A DNA stretch of 64,000 nt from CAHJXG01 sp965277495 (GCA_965277495.1 OZ255824.1:4340001-4404000), one strand, 5' to 3'; shown: positions 36,279 through 44,978, counted from the first letter of the stretch. Notes: generated by a model from the sequence alone, not told the origin. Numbers and translations are program-made.

Positions 36279-36776
36279 CTACGCTGCCTTCTGCTTCAGG
36301 TAGGCGTGCACGAAGCCGGGCAGGTGGCTGCCGAGCCAATCGCCCATCTCCTGCTCTTCTTTCATCGACTGCTCCAGCACCGCGCTGTCGTCCGTCGCAC
36401 CGGCCGCCTCCGCCAGCGTGAGCAGCACCTTGTAGGAGCCGATCTCGTAAGCCTTGAAGCCGATGGCCGCGAGGACGTTCTTCAACACCTCGTCGTCCGC
36501 CCCGACGTGTGCAAAACCAGCCACGGTGGCGACAGCACCGGTCACCGCTTCCTTCGCGATCGACTTGCTCGTGCCATGCTTCGTAAGCAAAGTGTCCAGT
36601 CGCCCCGCTTGGGTCGTCGAGCGCTCCATCTCCTGCTGCATCTTCGCGTGCAAGTCGGGATAGGGTTCCATCCGGCCCAACTGATTCTTTATGGTCCCAA
36701 TCGCCTGGGTCTCGACGGCGTGCTGGTTGCGGAGACCGGTTACATAAACGTCCATCACTGCGTTTGAGCCACTCAT
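36279..36776 (-). CDS. DUF892 (YciE/YciF) ferritin-like protein
   Basis: A 165-residue four-helix protein of the DUF892/YciE-YciF family, a ferritin-like fold linked to stress responses. The pattern YVTGLRNQHAVETQAIGTIKNQL, the EMERSTTQAGRLDTLL helix, GFKAYEIGSYKVLLTLAEAAG and a terminal EEQEMGDWLGSHLP helix supply the Glu/His metal positions. The start MSGSNAV at 36776 has CGGAGCG 6 bases upstream. It is monocistronic and sits between two divergently spaced hydrolase genes. Confidence 0.85.
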   Translation of the reverse strand: MSGSNAVMDVYVTGLRNQHAVETQAIGTIKNQLGRMEPYPDLHAKMQQEMERSTTQAGRLDTLLTKHGTSKSIAKEAVTGAVATVAGFAHVGADDEVLKNVLAAIGFKAYEIGSYKVLLTLAEAAGATDDSAVLEQSMKEEQEMGDWLGSHLPGFVHAYLKQKAA

Positions 36777-36934
36777 ATTACGCTCCGATTGATAGTTGCG
36801 GCTCAACGTCGCTGCTACACGGCAGGATGCAAGTGGAGCCCATCAGGATAGATTGAACTTGCCGTCTGGCGACGTGGGTCTATTTCAATGGGTTTGCGCG
36901 TGAAGGCGTCGGAGGTGTTGGGGCGGTTTTTGCT

Positions 36935-38965
36935 TTAAATCCATTCGATAGCCCGGCGCAGGAACGTAATGCCAAGCGCCGCAAAGGTCGCCGCCTCCGC
37001 ATTGTCCTTGCCGTAGCCGTGCCCGCCAGCAGCAGGCTCATAAAACGACGCGTCGTAACCCATCTCCTGCAGCTTCGCCGCCATCTTGCGCGCGTGGCCC
37101 GGATGCACCCGGTCGTCGCGCCGGGCGGTGGCGAGCAGGATCGGCGGATACGCCCGGCCCGGCGCCGCCACGTGATACGCCGAGATGTGCTGCAGGAACG
37201 CCCAATCCTCCGGCACATCCGGGTCGCCGTACTCCGCCGTCCAGCTCGCGCCCGCCAGCAGCTTCGTATACCGGCGCATGTCGATCAGCGGGATGGTGCA
37301 GAACAGCGCGCCGAACCGCTCGGGGTATCGGGTCAGCATGTTGGCGATCAGCAGCCCGCCATTGGACCCGCCCTCGGCGGCGATGCGTCCGGGCCGGGTC
37401 ACGCCGCGGGACACCAGGTCGGCCGCGACCGCCGCAAAGTCGTCGTGGCTGCGCGCCTTGTACTTCCGCCGCCCGGCGTCGTGCCAGCGTGTGCCGAACT
37501 CGCCGCCACCGCGGATGTTGGCGACGACCGTGGTGCCGCCGGGTTCGAGCCAGAGCCGCCCCATGCCGCTCTTGTAGGTCGGCAGCATCGAGATGTTGAA
37601 GCCGCCATACGCCGTGAGGTGCACCGGCGCGTCCGCGGTCAGGCCGGGCGGGCCGACCTGGACGTAGGGGATGCGCTCGCCGTCGACGGAGACCGCCTCG
37701 TGCCGCGTCACGACCAGGCCGCCCGCGTTAAAGGCGACGGGTGCGCGCTTCAGCACCTCGGGCTCGCCGCCAGTCAGCAACAGCAGGCTCGGCGGCGTGA
37801 GCGGGTCCTGCACGGCGCCGAGCAGGGTGCCGTCCTGCTCCATGTCTTCGGCGTCGAGCGGCCAGGCGGAAACGGTGCCGATCTCCGGCAGGCCCGGCAG
37901 CGCGGCGTCGGTCCACGCGCCGGGTGTTATGATCCGATAAACCGGCCGCAGGTCGTCGAGGATGTTGAGCACCAACCGGCCATCCGACCAGAAAAACCCC
38001 TGCACCGACCGCCGCTCGGTCGGCTCGAACAGCACGGCGAAGTCCCTGCTGCCAGCGAGGAACGCCTCGAAGCCGATGCCCAGCACCGTGTTGGCCGGAT
38101 GGGTCTGCCCACCCACCGTCCAGGCCGTCCGCGCCCGGACTGCGAGCCAGCCGTGGCTCCAAAACATCCAGGCATCGCTTGGCAAATCGAGCTTCCGGTC
38201 AGGTCCGGCACGCGTGCCGATGTGGACCTCCGTATCGAAGAACCCGGTGCGCGCGACGAAGGTCAGCCGGTCTAACTCGCGGTCATAGCCGCCGGAGGCC
38301 GATAGATGGGCGGGATCGGTCTCGAACAGGATCGGCGCATCGGCCGGGTCGGCGCCGCGATCCCAGCGCCGGACGGTGCGGGCGTAGCCGGAGCGGGTCA
38401 CGCCGCCGAACGCGCTGCTCAGCAGCAACGTGTCGCGGTCGAGCCAGGCGGCCCCGCCTTTCGCCTCCGGCAGCACGAAACCATCGGCGGCGAAGGTCCG
38501 GGACGGGAGATCGAACTCCCGCAGCACCACAGCGTCGCCGCCACCGCGCGAAAGGCGCAGCAAGGCGCGGTCATGGTCCGGCGGCAGCGTTCCGGCGCCC
38601 TGCCAGATCCAGTCCTCGCCCTCGGCGGCGGCCAGCGCGTCGACATCCAGCAGCACATTCCAATCCGGCTCGGGCAGGCGGTAGCTTTCCAGCGTCGTCC
38701 GCCGCCACAAGCCGCGCGGGTGCTCCGCGTCGCGCCAAAAATTATACAGCAACCCGGCGCGCCGGGTGACGGCCGGCAGGTTGTCGGGCCGGTCCAGCAA
38801 CGCCAGCAACGCCGCACGGTCGCGATCAAAATCCGGTCCCTCAAGGCGCGCCAGGGTAGCTGCCGTCTGCGCGTCGACCCAGGCCAGCGCGCGAGCCCCG
38901 TCCACGTCCTCCAGCCAAAGCCAGGGATCTTCGTCGGGCTGTTCGAGGCTCGGCAATGCGGACAT
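36935..38965 (-). CDS. S9 family prolyl oligopeptidase
   Basis: A 676-residue prolyl oligopeptidase. An N-terminal DPWLWLEDVDGARALAWV motif is followed by a seven-bladed propeller (residues ~70-400) and a C-terminal alpha/beta hydrolase. The nucleophile elbow is EGGSNGGLL, the acid lies in ATARRDDRVHPGHA and the His in GGHGYGKD. The oxyanion segment is YGGFNISMLP. MSALPSLEQ at 38965 is chosen because homologues begin there. No signal peptide. Its start is 5 bases from the stop of the upstream beta-propeller gene. Confidence 0.9.
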   Translation of the reverse strand: MSALPSLEQPDEDPWLWLEDVDGARALAWVDAQTAATLARLEGPDFDRDRAALLALLDRPDNLPAVTRRAGLLYNFWRDAEHPRGLWRRTTLESYRLPEPDWNVLLDVDALAAAEGEDWIWQGAGTLPPDHDRALLRLSRGGGDAVVLREFDLPSRTFAADGFVLPEAKGGAAWLDRDTLLLSSAFGGVTRSGYARTVRRWDRGADPADAPILFETDPAHLSASGGYDRELDRLTFVARTGFFDTEVHIGTRAGPDRKLDLPSDAWMFWSHGWLAVRARTAWTVGGQTHPANTVLGIGFEAFLAGSRDFAVLFEPTERRSVQGFFWSDGRLVLNILDDLRPVYRIITPGAWTDAALPGLPEIGTVSAWPLDAEDMEQDGTLLGAVQDPLTPPSLLLLTGGEPEVLKRAPVAFNAGGLVVTRHEAVSVDGERIPYVQVGPPGLTADAPVHLTAYGGFNISMLPTYKSGMGRLWLEPGGTTVVANIRGGGEFGTRWHDAGRRKYKARSHDDFAAVAADLVSRGVTRPGRIAAEGGSNGGLLIANMLTRYPERFGALFCTIPLIDMRRYTKLLAGASWTAEYGDPDVPEDWAFLQHISAYHVAAPGRAYPPILLATARRDDRVHPGHARKMAAKLQEMGYDASFYEPAAGGHGYGKDNAEAATFAALGITFLRRAIEWI

Positions 38966-38970
38966 GGCGA

Positions 38971-40113
38971 TCACGGCCACGAAGTCATGATTGCCGCCGG
39001 ACCCGCGGCAAGCCCGATCGACGTGCCCGGCCACAGCTTGGTGTCGTCCCAGCGGAACACCTGGATCGTGCGCTCCACCATGTTCTGCACCAGCACGGTC
39101 CGTCCGTCGCGGGAGAACGCGATGCCCTGCGACCAGCGGCCGATGGACGCCTCCGCCACCTGCTTCAACTGCTTATTGGCCAACGCGAACATCATCAACC
39201 GGCCATGGTCGCGGCGGAACGGACTTTCGTCCGGCTTGGTCGTGCCATCCTGCGCGCCGATTGCCAGGAAGCGGCCATCCGGCGACCACTTCAGCCCCTC
39301 GGGCGACTGGCCGACGGAAATCGTCTGCACGGTCCGGAACGGCTGCGCCGTGAGGTCGATCAGGCTCACGGTGTCCACGTCGCCGTCGCCGCGGCCCATG
39401 TTGCCGACCGCCGCCAGCGTGCCGTCCGCGGTGATGTCGATGGTGTAGGGCGCGACGCCGGTGGTGAGCGGGCGCTTGACCAGCGTGACTTTCTCGCCGT
39501 CGATCTCCAGCACCTGCACCATGTTGTCGCCGTTGCGGGTCACCAGCGCCGATTTGCCATCGACGGTGAAGGCGATCCCGCTCGGCATCGACTTCGGGTC
39601 AATCATCACCGTCCCGGCCGCAGTCAGGCGCCGGTCCGCGATGGTGAACACCGACAGCGTGCCGGCAAACCGGTTCGCGACCAGCGCCAGCGCGCCGTCG
39701 GGGGAGATGCGCACCGTGGTCGCGCCCGCGCCGGCATGCAGCGTCTGCACGACCTGCGGCGGCTTCGCGGTCAGGTCGACCACCGAAACCCTGTCGTCGG
39801 GGCTGATGCCGGCGGGGCCGTGCAGGTCGGCCTTGGTGGCGGAGGCGACGATGGCGAAGCTCTCATCCCGCGCGATCGCCACCGCCATGGGCGGACCGAC
39901 GACGCTGCCGGGCACGTCCAGCGTCGCGAGCACCTTGGGCGGGCTTTCCTTCATGTCGATGACGCTCAATGTGTCGGCGGGCGCGCCGGCCGCCGCAACC
40001 TGGGCGCCGTTGTTCAGCACGGTATGCGCATCGTTGGACGAAAGCGCGATATCCGCGCGCGCCGGCCCGGTCAAAGCCGACGCCGCAAGCAGGCCAGCCA
40101 ACAACACCCGCAT
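38971..40113 (-). CDS. Exported YncE-like beta-propeller protein
   Basis: A 380-residue protein with a signal peptide (VLLAGLLAASALTGPARA) and a propeller made of repeats of the form DTLSVIDM, DRVSVVDL, GTLSVFTI and DTVSLIDL. The ISPDGALALVANRFAGTLSVF repeat is the YncE/lactonase type, also seen in surface-layer and redox-linked propellers. No cysteine, haem motif or catalytic triad is evident. It is 5 bases upstream of the prolyl oligopeptidase gene, so the two are co-transcribed. Function unknown; a periplasmic binding or scaffold role is a guess. Confidence 0.78.
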   Translation of the reverse strand: MRVLLAGLLAASALTGPARADIALSSNDAHTVLNNGAQVAAAGAPADTLSVIDMKESPPKVLATLDVPGSVVGPPMAVAIARDESFAIVASATKADLHGPAGISPDDRVSVVDLTAKPPQVVQTLHAGAGATTVRISPDGALALVANRFAGTLSVFTIADRRLTAAGTVMIDPKSMPSGIAFTVDGKSALVTRNGDNMVQVLEIDGEKVTLVKRPLTTGVAPYTIDITADGTLAAVGNMGRGDGDVDTVSLIDLTAQPFRTVQTISVGQSPEGLKWSPDGRFLAIGAQDGTTKPDESPFRRDHGRLMMFALANKQLKQVAEASIGRWSQGIAFSRDGRTVLVQNMVERTIQVFRWDDTKLWPGTSIGLAAGPAAIMTSWP

Positions 40114-40144
40114 GGTCGTTCTCCCATCATTGAGCGCCTTGACG

Positions 40145-41263
40145 TTACGGGGCGTTGCGCCGGTTCACCAAGCCCTCGACGTGCTCGGCGATCGCCATGG
40201 ACGAGGTGAGGCCAGGGCTCTCAATGCCGAACAGGTTCACCAGGCCGCCCAGTCCGTGCTGCGCCGGGCCGGAGATCATGAAATCCGCCGGAGGTTCGCC
40301 GGGGCCGCTGATCTTGGGGCGGATGCCCGCATAGCCCGGCGTCAGCGCGCCATCCGGCAAGCCCGGCCAATAGCGGCGGATCGCGGCGTAGAAGCCGTCG
40401 GCGCGGCGTATGTCGACGTCATACTCCTCGCGCTCGACCCATTGCACGTCTGGCCCGAACCGCGCCTGGCCGCCCAGGTCCAGGGTCAAGTGCACCCCCA
40501 GGCCCGCCGCTTCCGGCACCGGGTAGATCAAACGATTGAACGGGGCGCGGCCCGACAGCGAATAGTAGCTGCCCTTGCATAGATGCGGCCTTGGGATGGT
40601 TTCGGGCGGGATGCCGGCGATGTGCCTGGCGACATCGGGCGCATACAGGCCGATGGCATTCACCAGGACCTCGCAGGCCAGCTCCATCGGTTCTTCGCCG
40701 CCGACCTGCAGCAGGAAGCCGCCCGGCATCGCGGCGCCGGATAGGATGGGAGCGTGGCAGACGACGGCGCCGCCGGCGTTCTCGACGTCGCCCTGGAAGC
40801 CGAGCATCAAGGCGTGGCTGTCGACGATGCCGGTGCTGGGGGACAGCAGGGCGGCCGCGGCACGGAGTGCGGGTTCCAGCCGGTGCGTATCCTCGGGTCC
40901 GAGCCATTCGAGGTCGTCGACGCCGTTCACCGCCGCCTTGGCGCGTATGGTGTCAAGCACCGGGACCTCGGCCTCCTCGGCGGCGACGATCAGCTTGCCC
41001 AGGCGGCTGTGCGGGATGCCGCGTTCCCCGCAATAGGAATAGAGCATGTGCTTGCCCTGGACGCAGAGGCGCGCCTTGAGGCTGCCGGCGAGATAGTAGA
41101 TGCCGGCGTGCACGACCTCGGAGTTGCGTGACGACGCGCCGGTGCCGATGCCGCCGGCGGCTTCGAGCACCCAGACCTCTCGGCCCGACAGCGCCAGGGC
41201 GCGGGCGACGGCGAGGCCGACCACGCCGGCGCCCATGACCACGCATTCCACCGGTTCCGTCAC
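40145..41263 (-). CDS. FAD-dependent oxidoreductase, L-2-hydroxyglutarate oxidase (LhgO)-like
   Basis: A 372-residue DAO-family flavoprotein. The dinucleotide motif is VVMGAGVVGLAVARALALSGREVWVLE. GTGASSRNSEVVHAGIYY is the segment shared with LhgO/L2HGDH, and GKLIVAAEEAEVP follows. KGSYYSLSG and the C-terminal NLFGIESPGLTSSMAIAEHV complete the family pattern. Members oxidise L-2-hydroxyglutarate to 2-oxoglutarate, passing electrons to the quinone pool. It is 31 bases upstream of the propeller gene on the same strand and may share a transcript. Confidence 0.82.
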   Translation of the reverse strand: MTEPVECVVMGAGVVGLAVARALALSGREVWVLEAAGGIGTGASSRNSEVVHAGIYYLAGSLKARLCVQGKHMLYSYCGERGIPHSRLGKLIVAAEEAEVPVLDTIRAKAAVNGVDDLEWLGPEDTHRLEPALRAAAALLSPSTGIVDSHALMLGFQGDVENAGGAVVCHAPILSGAAMPGGFLLQVGGEEPMELACEVLVNAIGLYAPDVARHIAGIPPETIPRPHLCKGSYYSLSGRAPFNRLIYPVPEAAGLGVHLTLDLGGQARFGPDVQWVEREEYDVDIRRADGFYAAIRRYWPGLPDGALTPGYAGIRPKISGPGEPPADFMISGPAQHGLGGLVNLFGIESPGLTSSMAIAEHVEGLVNRRNAP

Positions 41264-41326
41264 GCATGCGCCTCCTGTTTCGGGCGAAGCAAGCCTTGGC
41301 GCGATCTTGTGGTCAAGGCGGGGCGG

Positions 41327-42619
41327 TCAAGCGGGCCGCTCCCGGTCCTCGTCCTCGCGGTCGCTGCTGACGCCCACGGTGCGGATCAGCGCCGGATGCA
41401 ATACGTAGGCGTCCAGCCGCTCCCCACGGGGAATGCGGCGCCGCAGCCCGTCGAGCGCCTGCCGGGAAAAGGCGGCGTCGGGCAGGGCGGCAATGGCGGC
41501 GGGGTCCATGCCATAGGCCAACAGCCGCCAATCCACGTCGCCGCTAAAGCCGTCCTGCGCCACCCAGGCCAGCAGTTTTGCCGCACCGGAGGCGCTGATG
41601 ATGTAGCCGTCCCCGCCCGGCGCGTTGTCGTCTGGCGGGAAACCGAGCATGGCGTCCGCCAGGCGATGCAGGCTTGGTGCGTGGGTGGCCGCCGGGTCCA
41701 GCCGGGGCTCCAGGCGGTCATTCACGAAGCAGATGTCGTAGCCCGGCGGCAATCCGAGCGGGCCGAGCCGGGCCGGCAGCGTGTGCAGCGGGATCACGTC
41801 GTCCTCGATGACCAGGAGATGGCCGAGGCCTCGCAGCGCCAGGCTTTCCCAAGCGGCGGCGTGGCTCAGGAAGCAGCCGAGCGTGCCGCGGAGCGCCGGG
41901 TCGTCGGGCGCGCCAAGCAGGCGCTGCACGGCGGGCAAGGGGAGCCGGCTGCCCTCGACGCCGGGGATGCGGAACAGCGGCGCGGGTCCGTGGCCGAACA
42001 GCCGCTCGGTCCAGGCGCGGCGCTCGGTGTTGCGGTCGAGGTTCACGACGGCGATCCCGTAGGCGTCGCCGTGCGCCGGTTGGGCGGCATACCAGGCGCC
42101 GACGCGCTTATACATTAGGGCGGCGTTAAGCTTTGCGGCGTATTCTGCATTGCCGGGGTCTAACTGGAGGGCCGCGGCGAAACCCTGCGCCGCCCCGGGC
42201 CAATCGCGTTGCTGCCGGGCAACGTCGCTTGCCAGGGCGTGTAGGCTTGCATTGCCTGGCCAGCGGTGCAGCAGGCCGGACGCGCGCTGCCGCAGCGTAT
42301 CGAGGTCGTCCATGTGATACGCGTACAGCGCCGTGTAGTGCGCCAGCCACTCCGCATCCGGCAGATGCCGCGCCGCCCGGCGGAACTGCGGATCGGAGTC
42401 CGGATAGTGCAGCGCGGCCTTCAGGTCCCGCTTGAGTTCGAGCGCCAGGGTCCAGTCGTCAGGCCGCTGCGCCAGCAAGGCGCGCCAGGCCTGGATCGCT
42501 CGGCCATGCGCACCGGCGGCCCTGGCATCGAGAGCCGTGGTCCGGAGCGCGTTCATGGTTGGCATCGCATGGCGCGCTGCATGGGACGGCGTGGGGCTAT
42601 CCAGACATTCCAATTTCAT
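41327..42619 (-). CDS. Glycosyltransferase family 25 with N-terminal TPR-like helices
   Basis: A 430-residue protein. The first ~160 residues are helical repeats resembling TPRs (GRAIQAWRALLAQRP, WPGAAQGFAAALQLDPGNAEY). The catalytic part is GT25, as in LPS galactosyltransferases: VVNLDRNTERRAWTERL, GTLGCFLSHAAAWE, the metal motif LLVIEDDVIPL and DGYIISASGAAKLL. There is no membrane anchor. ATG 42619 has AGG just upstream; ATG 42565 is an alternative. It probably adds a sugar to an envelope glycan. It stands alone, 63 bases before the LhgO-like gene. Confidence 0.8.
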   Translation of the reverse strand: MKLECLDSPTPSHAARHAMPTMNALRTTALDARAAGAHGRAIQAWRALLAQRPDDWTLALELKRDLKAALHYPDSDPQFRRAARHLPDAEWLAHYTALYAYHMDDLDTLRQRASGLLHRWPGNASLHALASDVARQQRDWPGAAQGFAAALQLDPGNAEYAAKLNAALMYKRVGAWYAAQPAHGDAYGIAVVNLDRNTERRAWTERLFGHGPAPLFRIPGVEGSRLPLPAVQRLLGAPDDPALRGTLGCFLSHAAAWESLALRGLGHLLVIEDDVIPLHTLPARLGPLGLPPGYDICFVNDRLEPRLDPAATHAPSLHRLADAMLGFPPDDNAPGGDGYIISASGAAKLLAWVAQDGFSGDVDWRLLAYGMDPAAIAALPDAAFSRQALDGLRRRIPRGERLDAYVLHPALIRTVGVSSDREDEDRERPA

Positions 42620-42789
42620 CACCTGGTTCTAACCGTCGCGCAAATCTTTCACGGAGGAATGCCAGGCGAACCGCCCGCTTGGCACCTGCCGCCGCACTGC
42701 TCCGAGCAACGCGCTGGACTTGACATATCATAACGTTACCAAGCAGGCCTGTTGTGGTCTTCCTGGGGCAGACCAGAAGGATGCATGCT

Positions 42790-43107
42790 ATGTCGCTCAC
42801 CACAAACCGCTCCGCCACGACTGCCCACGTGGATTTCCGGGCCGAGGAACGAGCCAAGCTCGTAGCATGGGCCGACAACAATGGGCTCGAGGCGTCTATA
42901 CAGCCGGCCGGGGGCGGGCATCCAAACGGATTGATTTTTGTGGGCTATGGCGAGGGCGTGGCGCATTGGACCATCTTCCGCGCCGACGGTCGCCTGTGGC
43001 TATGCAGCGTCGGGGACCGGACCGAGCAGGGCCGCGAGGGTTGGAAAGTGCCGGTTGAGTCGCTTGAAGATGCGCTGGAACGGATCATCGTCGATACCGA
43101 GGCGTAG
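42790..43107 (+). CDS. Hypothetical protein in accessory region
   Basis: A 105-residue protein that I do not recognise. AGAAGG lies 9 bases before ATG 42790; an in-frame ATG at 42781 is too close to that site. The sequence is mixed alpha/beta, with HPNGLIFVGYGEGVAHWTIFRADGRLWLCS in the middle and a C-terminal helix (VESLEDALERIIVD). It looks like a small all-soluble domain with a beta-sheet core. No signal peptide or transmembrane helix. It precedes the decayed Uma2 gene and may share a transcript with it. Confidence 0.55.
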   Translation: MSLTTNRSATTAHVDFRAEERAKLVAWADNNGLEASIQPAGGGHPNGLIFVGYGEGVAHWTIFRADGRLWLCSVGDRTEQGREGWKVPVESLEDALERIIVDTEA

Positions 43108-43118
43108 CAATCGAGGCG

Positions 43119-43442
43119 AAAGCCATACGCAACAAGGCGTTTCGGGCCAAGGCCGTCATCGATCCCGTCGTGCTCATCGAGATACTTCCGCCCTCCAACG
43201 AGGCGCAGACGCGAGCCAACGTGTGGGCCTACACGACAATCCCAAGCCTGGTGGAAAACCTGCTGCTGTCGAGCACGTCGATGGCAGGTGAATTGCTGTG
43301 CCGGGATGGCTTGGGGCGGTGGGCTGACGACCCGCCGATGCTGGATGCTGACAGCCACGTGCATCTGGCCAGCATCGGCTTCCGCAACGTGGTGCGCGAC
43401 TGCTACGCTACCAGAAGCTTGGCCGCGTCCGAGCCGGCCTAG
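43119..43442 (+). pseudogene. Uma2-family (DUF820) endonuclease-like gene, 5' truncated
   Basis: The frame read from about 43119 gives DPVVLIEILPPSNEAQTRANVW, YTTIPSLVENLLLSST, ELLCRDGLGRW and HLASIGFRNVVRDCYAT, matching the C-terminal half of Uma2/DUF820 proteins (a PD-(D/E)XK-like fold). The N-terminal ~90-100 residues that should precede it are missing, and the bases upstream belong to another gene. Only a GTG at 43170 could start it. It is best read as a remnant, not a working nuclease. The family is abundant in cyanobacteria and also found in Acetobacteraceae. Confidence 0.72.
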
Positions 43443-43708
43443 CCAAAAAGCCGTTGCGTCGTGCGTGGACGTGTCGCGACCAGACGTTCGTCCGCCCGCG
43501 TGATCGCCTTCAGCACGGTTTCGCCCGCCTTCGCCACCTTCGGATCGGAATGGGCGAGCAGCCGGTCGACGACCAGGAGCGCCGGCGAGAGCATGCCACG
43601 AAGGTCGTGGCGCAGCTCTGCCATCGTGGCCTCAAGCTCAATGAGCCGGGCAAGTTTTCCGGCCACATGCTGATCCGGCGCGCCCGGCGTTCTTTGATCA
43701 GTCAACAT
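43439..43708 (-). CDS. Small orphan protein with histidine-kinase-like H-box helix
   Basis: An 89-residue protein from ATG 43708; the frame is open upstream to 43849. The central segment MAELRHDLRGMLSPALLVVDRLL resembles the HisKA dimerisation/phosphoacceptor helix (H-D-L-R followed by P eight positions after the His), with His34 as the putative phosphosite. A second helix, VAKAGETVLKAITRADERLV, would form the hairpin. There is no ATPase domain and none of the neighbours is a kinase. It could be a phosphotransfer or dimerisation partner. The gene overlaps the end of the convergent Uma2 remnant by 4 bases. Confidence 0.55.
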   Translation of the reverse strand: MLTDQRTPGAPDQHVAGKLARLIELEATMAELRHDLRGMLSPALLVVDRLLAHSDPKVAKAGETVLKAITRADERLVATRPRTTQRLFG

Positions 43709-43945
43709 ATCGCGCTTACCCCCACAGTCTGCTCGAAACTGCATACTAGATCGGAATAGCAACAAATTCACTGGCTTTTGCAAGTTGCGGCGAGTTGCTC
43801 GCTGACTGGGAGCAGATAGTTGGCTCGGACCAGAATGCAGGACGGGCAATACGCCGGCATAATAAACCCTGAGTTGCTAAACTACTTAGTTGTAAAACAT
43901 ATGAAGGTTTAATTTATGGAAATGTCGCAAGTCGACGCATCGTCC

Positions 43946-43974
43946 TTGACGGTTTTCTCACGGAAAGCTTTATT
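43946..43974 (+). promoter_or_regulatory. Sigma70-type promoter of the haem-binding-like gene
   Basis: TTGACG at 43946-43951 and TTTATT at 43969-43974 are separated by exactly 17 bases, a near-consensus housekeeping promoter. Transcription would begin near 43981, giving a leader of about 25 bases that contains the AAAAGGAGG ribosome site. The surrounding 43860-43990 stretch is clearly A/T-rich compared with the rest of the window. Confidence 0.55.
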
Positions 43975-44005
43975 GCTCTTCCACGAAAAATAAAAGGAGG
44001 TGCGG

Positions 44006-44740
44006 ATGAAAAAAATTCTACTCGCCGGAACGGTCCTTTGCGCAGCGAGCATGCCAGCATTCGCTGAGGAGGGCATGAAGGGGTGCCTTTTGGGCAGCGG
44101 CGTCATCCCAGCCGTCCAGGCCGCCCTGAACGAGGTGGTCGGCAGCGGCAATGGCGGCATTTTCACGCCGAACATGATGTGGGCCGCGGTGGTCGACCGT
44201 AATGGGGTGCTCTGTGGCACGGCAAAGGTCGGCGATGCCTGGCCCGGCAGCCGGGCCATCGCCATCGCGAAGGCGGAGACGGCGAACGACTTTTCCAACA
44301 ACAAACTGGCGCTCTCGACGGCGAACCTGTATGCCGCAACCCAGCCCGGCGGCTCGCTCTATGGATTGAACAACTCAAATCCGTTCAACCCTTTCTTCAA
44401 TGCGATAACGGCCGACAACTCGATGGGCCTGGCACGCGGAAACGGCGTCGGCTTCAATCCCGGCGGCATCATCACTTTCGGCGGCGGCGTCGCGTTGTAC
44501 GGGCAGGGAAGTGAGGTGATCGGCGGGCTTGGCGTCAGCGGCGACACCGCATGTGCTGACCATGCGATCGCCTACACCATGCGTATCCTGCTCAAGCTTA
44601 ACAAAATTCCTTCCGGCGTCGGGCTGAACGGCACCGACAACATCCTCTATGCCTCCAGCGGAACGACGCCGACCGGGTTCCAGCACCCGCACTGCGCCGC
44701 ATCCGACATTGTGCCGAAGGAGGGCGCAACTTCTCGTTAG
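44006..44740 (+). CDS. Exported haem-binding-type protein (GlcG/HbpS, DUF336 family)
   Basis: A 244-residue protein with a signal peptide (KKILLAGTVLCAASMPAFAEE). The mature part has the GlcG/HbpS pattern: MMWAAVVDRNGVLCG, WPGSRAIAIAKAETANDFS, LYGLNNSNPF and GGVALYGQGSEVIGGLGVSG. HbpS-like proteins bind haem or act as redox sensors in Gram-positive bacteria; the role here is unknown. A strong AAAAGGAGG lies 5 bases before ATG 44006. A GDTACADH segment and a cysteine near the C-terminus (HPHCAAS) could coordinate metal. It belongs to the accessory stretch left of tRNA-Glu. Confidence 0.8.
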   Translation: MKKILLAGTVLCAASMPAFAEEGMKGCLLGSGVIPAVQAALNEVVGSGNGGIFTPNMMWAAVVDRNGVLCGTAKVGDAWPGSRAIAIAKAETANDFSNNKLALSTANLYAATQPGGSLYGLNNSNPFNPFFNAITADNSMGLARGNGVGFNPGGIITFGGGVALYGQGSEVIGGLGVSGDTACADHAIAYTMRILLKLNKIPSGVGLNGTDNILYASSGTTPTGFQHPHCAASDIVPKEGATSR

Positions 44741-44863
44741 GACCGCAGATTATGTAACCCTCGCCCGAGCGACTGCGGAAGGCCGAGACAGCCATTACAG
44801 CCGGGTTGTGCACTGCCGTGGGCGTCTCGAGATTAACGGGGACGCTCACGAGCGGCATGAGAA

Positions 44864-44939
44864 TGGTGCCCCGTACGGGATTCGAACCCGTGTTACAGCC
44901 TTGAAAGGGCCGTGTCCTAGGCCTCTAGACGAACGGGAC
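44864..44939 (-). tRNA. tRNA-Glu (UUC)
   Basis: A 76-base cloverleaf on the minus strand. The acceptor arm GTCCCGT pairs with ACGGGGC (one G-T pair). The anticodon stem CGGCC/GGCTG closes the loop CTTTCAA, with anticodon TTC. The T arm contains GGTTCGAATCC. CCA is encoded at the 3' end (44864-44866). The 3' end faces left, towards the accessory genes at 42.7-44.7 kb. Confidence 0.95.
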
Positions 44940-44949
44940 AGTGCGCCGG

Positions 44950-44978
44950 GCGTAGCGCGGGCGGGGCGCTCCGGTCAA
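44950..44978 (-). promoter_or_regulatory. Promoter of tRNA-Glu
   Basis: Read on the minus strand, TTGACC (44978-44973) and CTACGC (44955-44950) are 17 bases apart. Transcription would begin around 44943, a few bases before the tRNA 5' end at 44939. The pattern TTGAC-N17-CTA is common for alphaproteobacterial stable RNA genes (recalled). Confidence 0.5.

Noticed and set aside
41264..41326. GCCTTG/CAAGGC inverted repeat between the GT25 and LhgO-like genes
   Set aside because: A 6-base stem with a 15-base loop and no T-run is too weak to call a terminator.
44741..44863. Direct repeat of the tRNA-Glu 3' end (attachment site)
   Set aside because: I saw no copy of the CCGTACGGGATTCGAACC stretch in this gap or in the 42.6-44.7 kb region by eye. 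An absent second copy does not rule out an old insertion.
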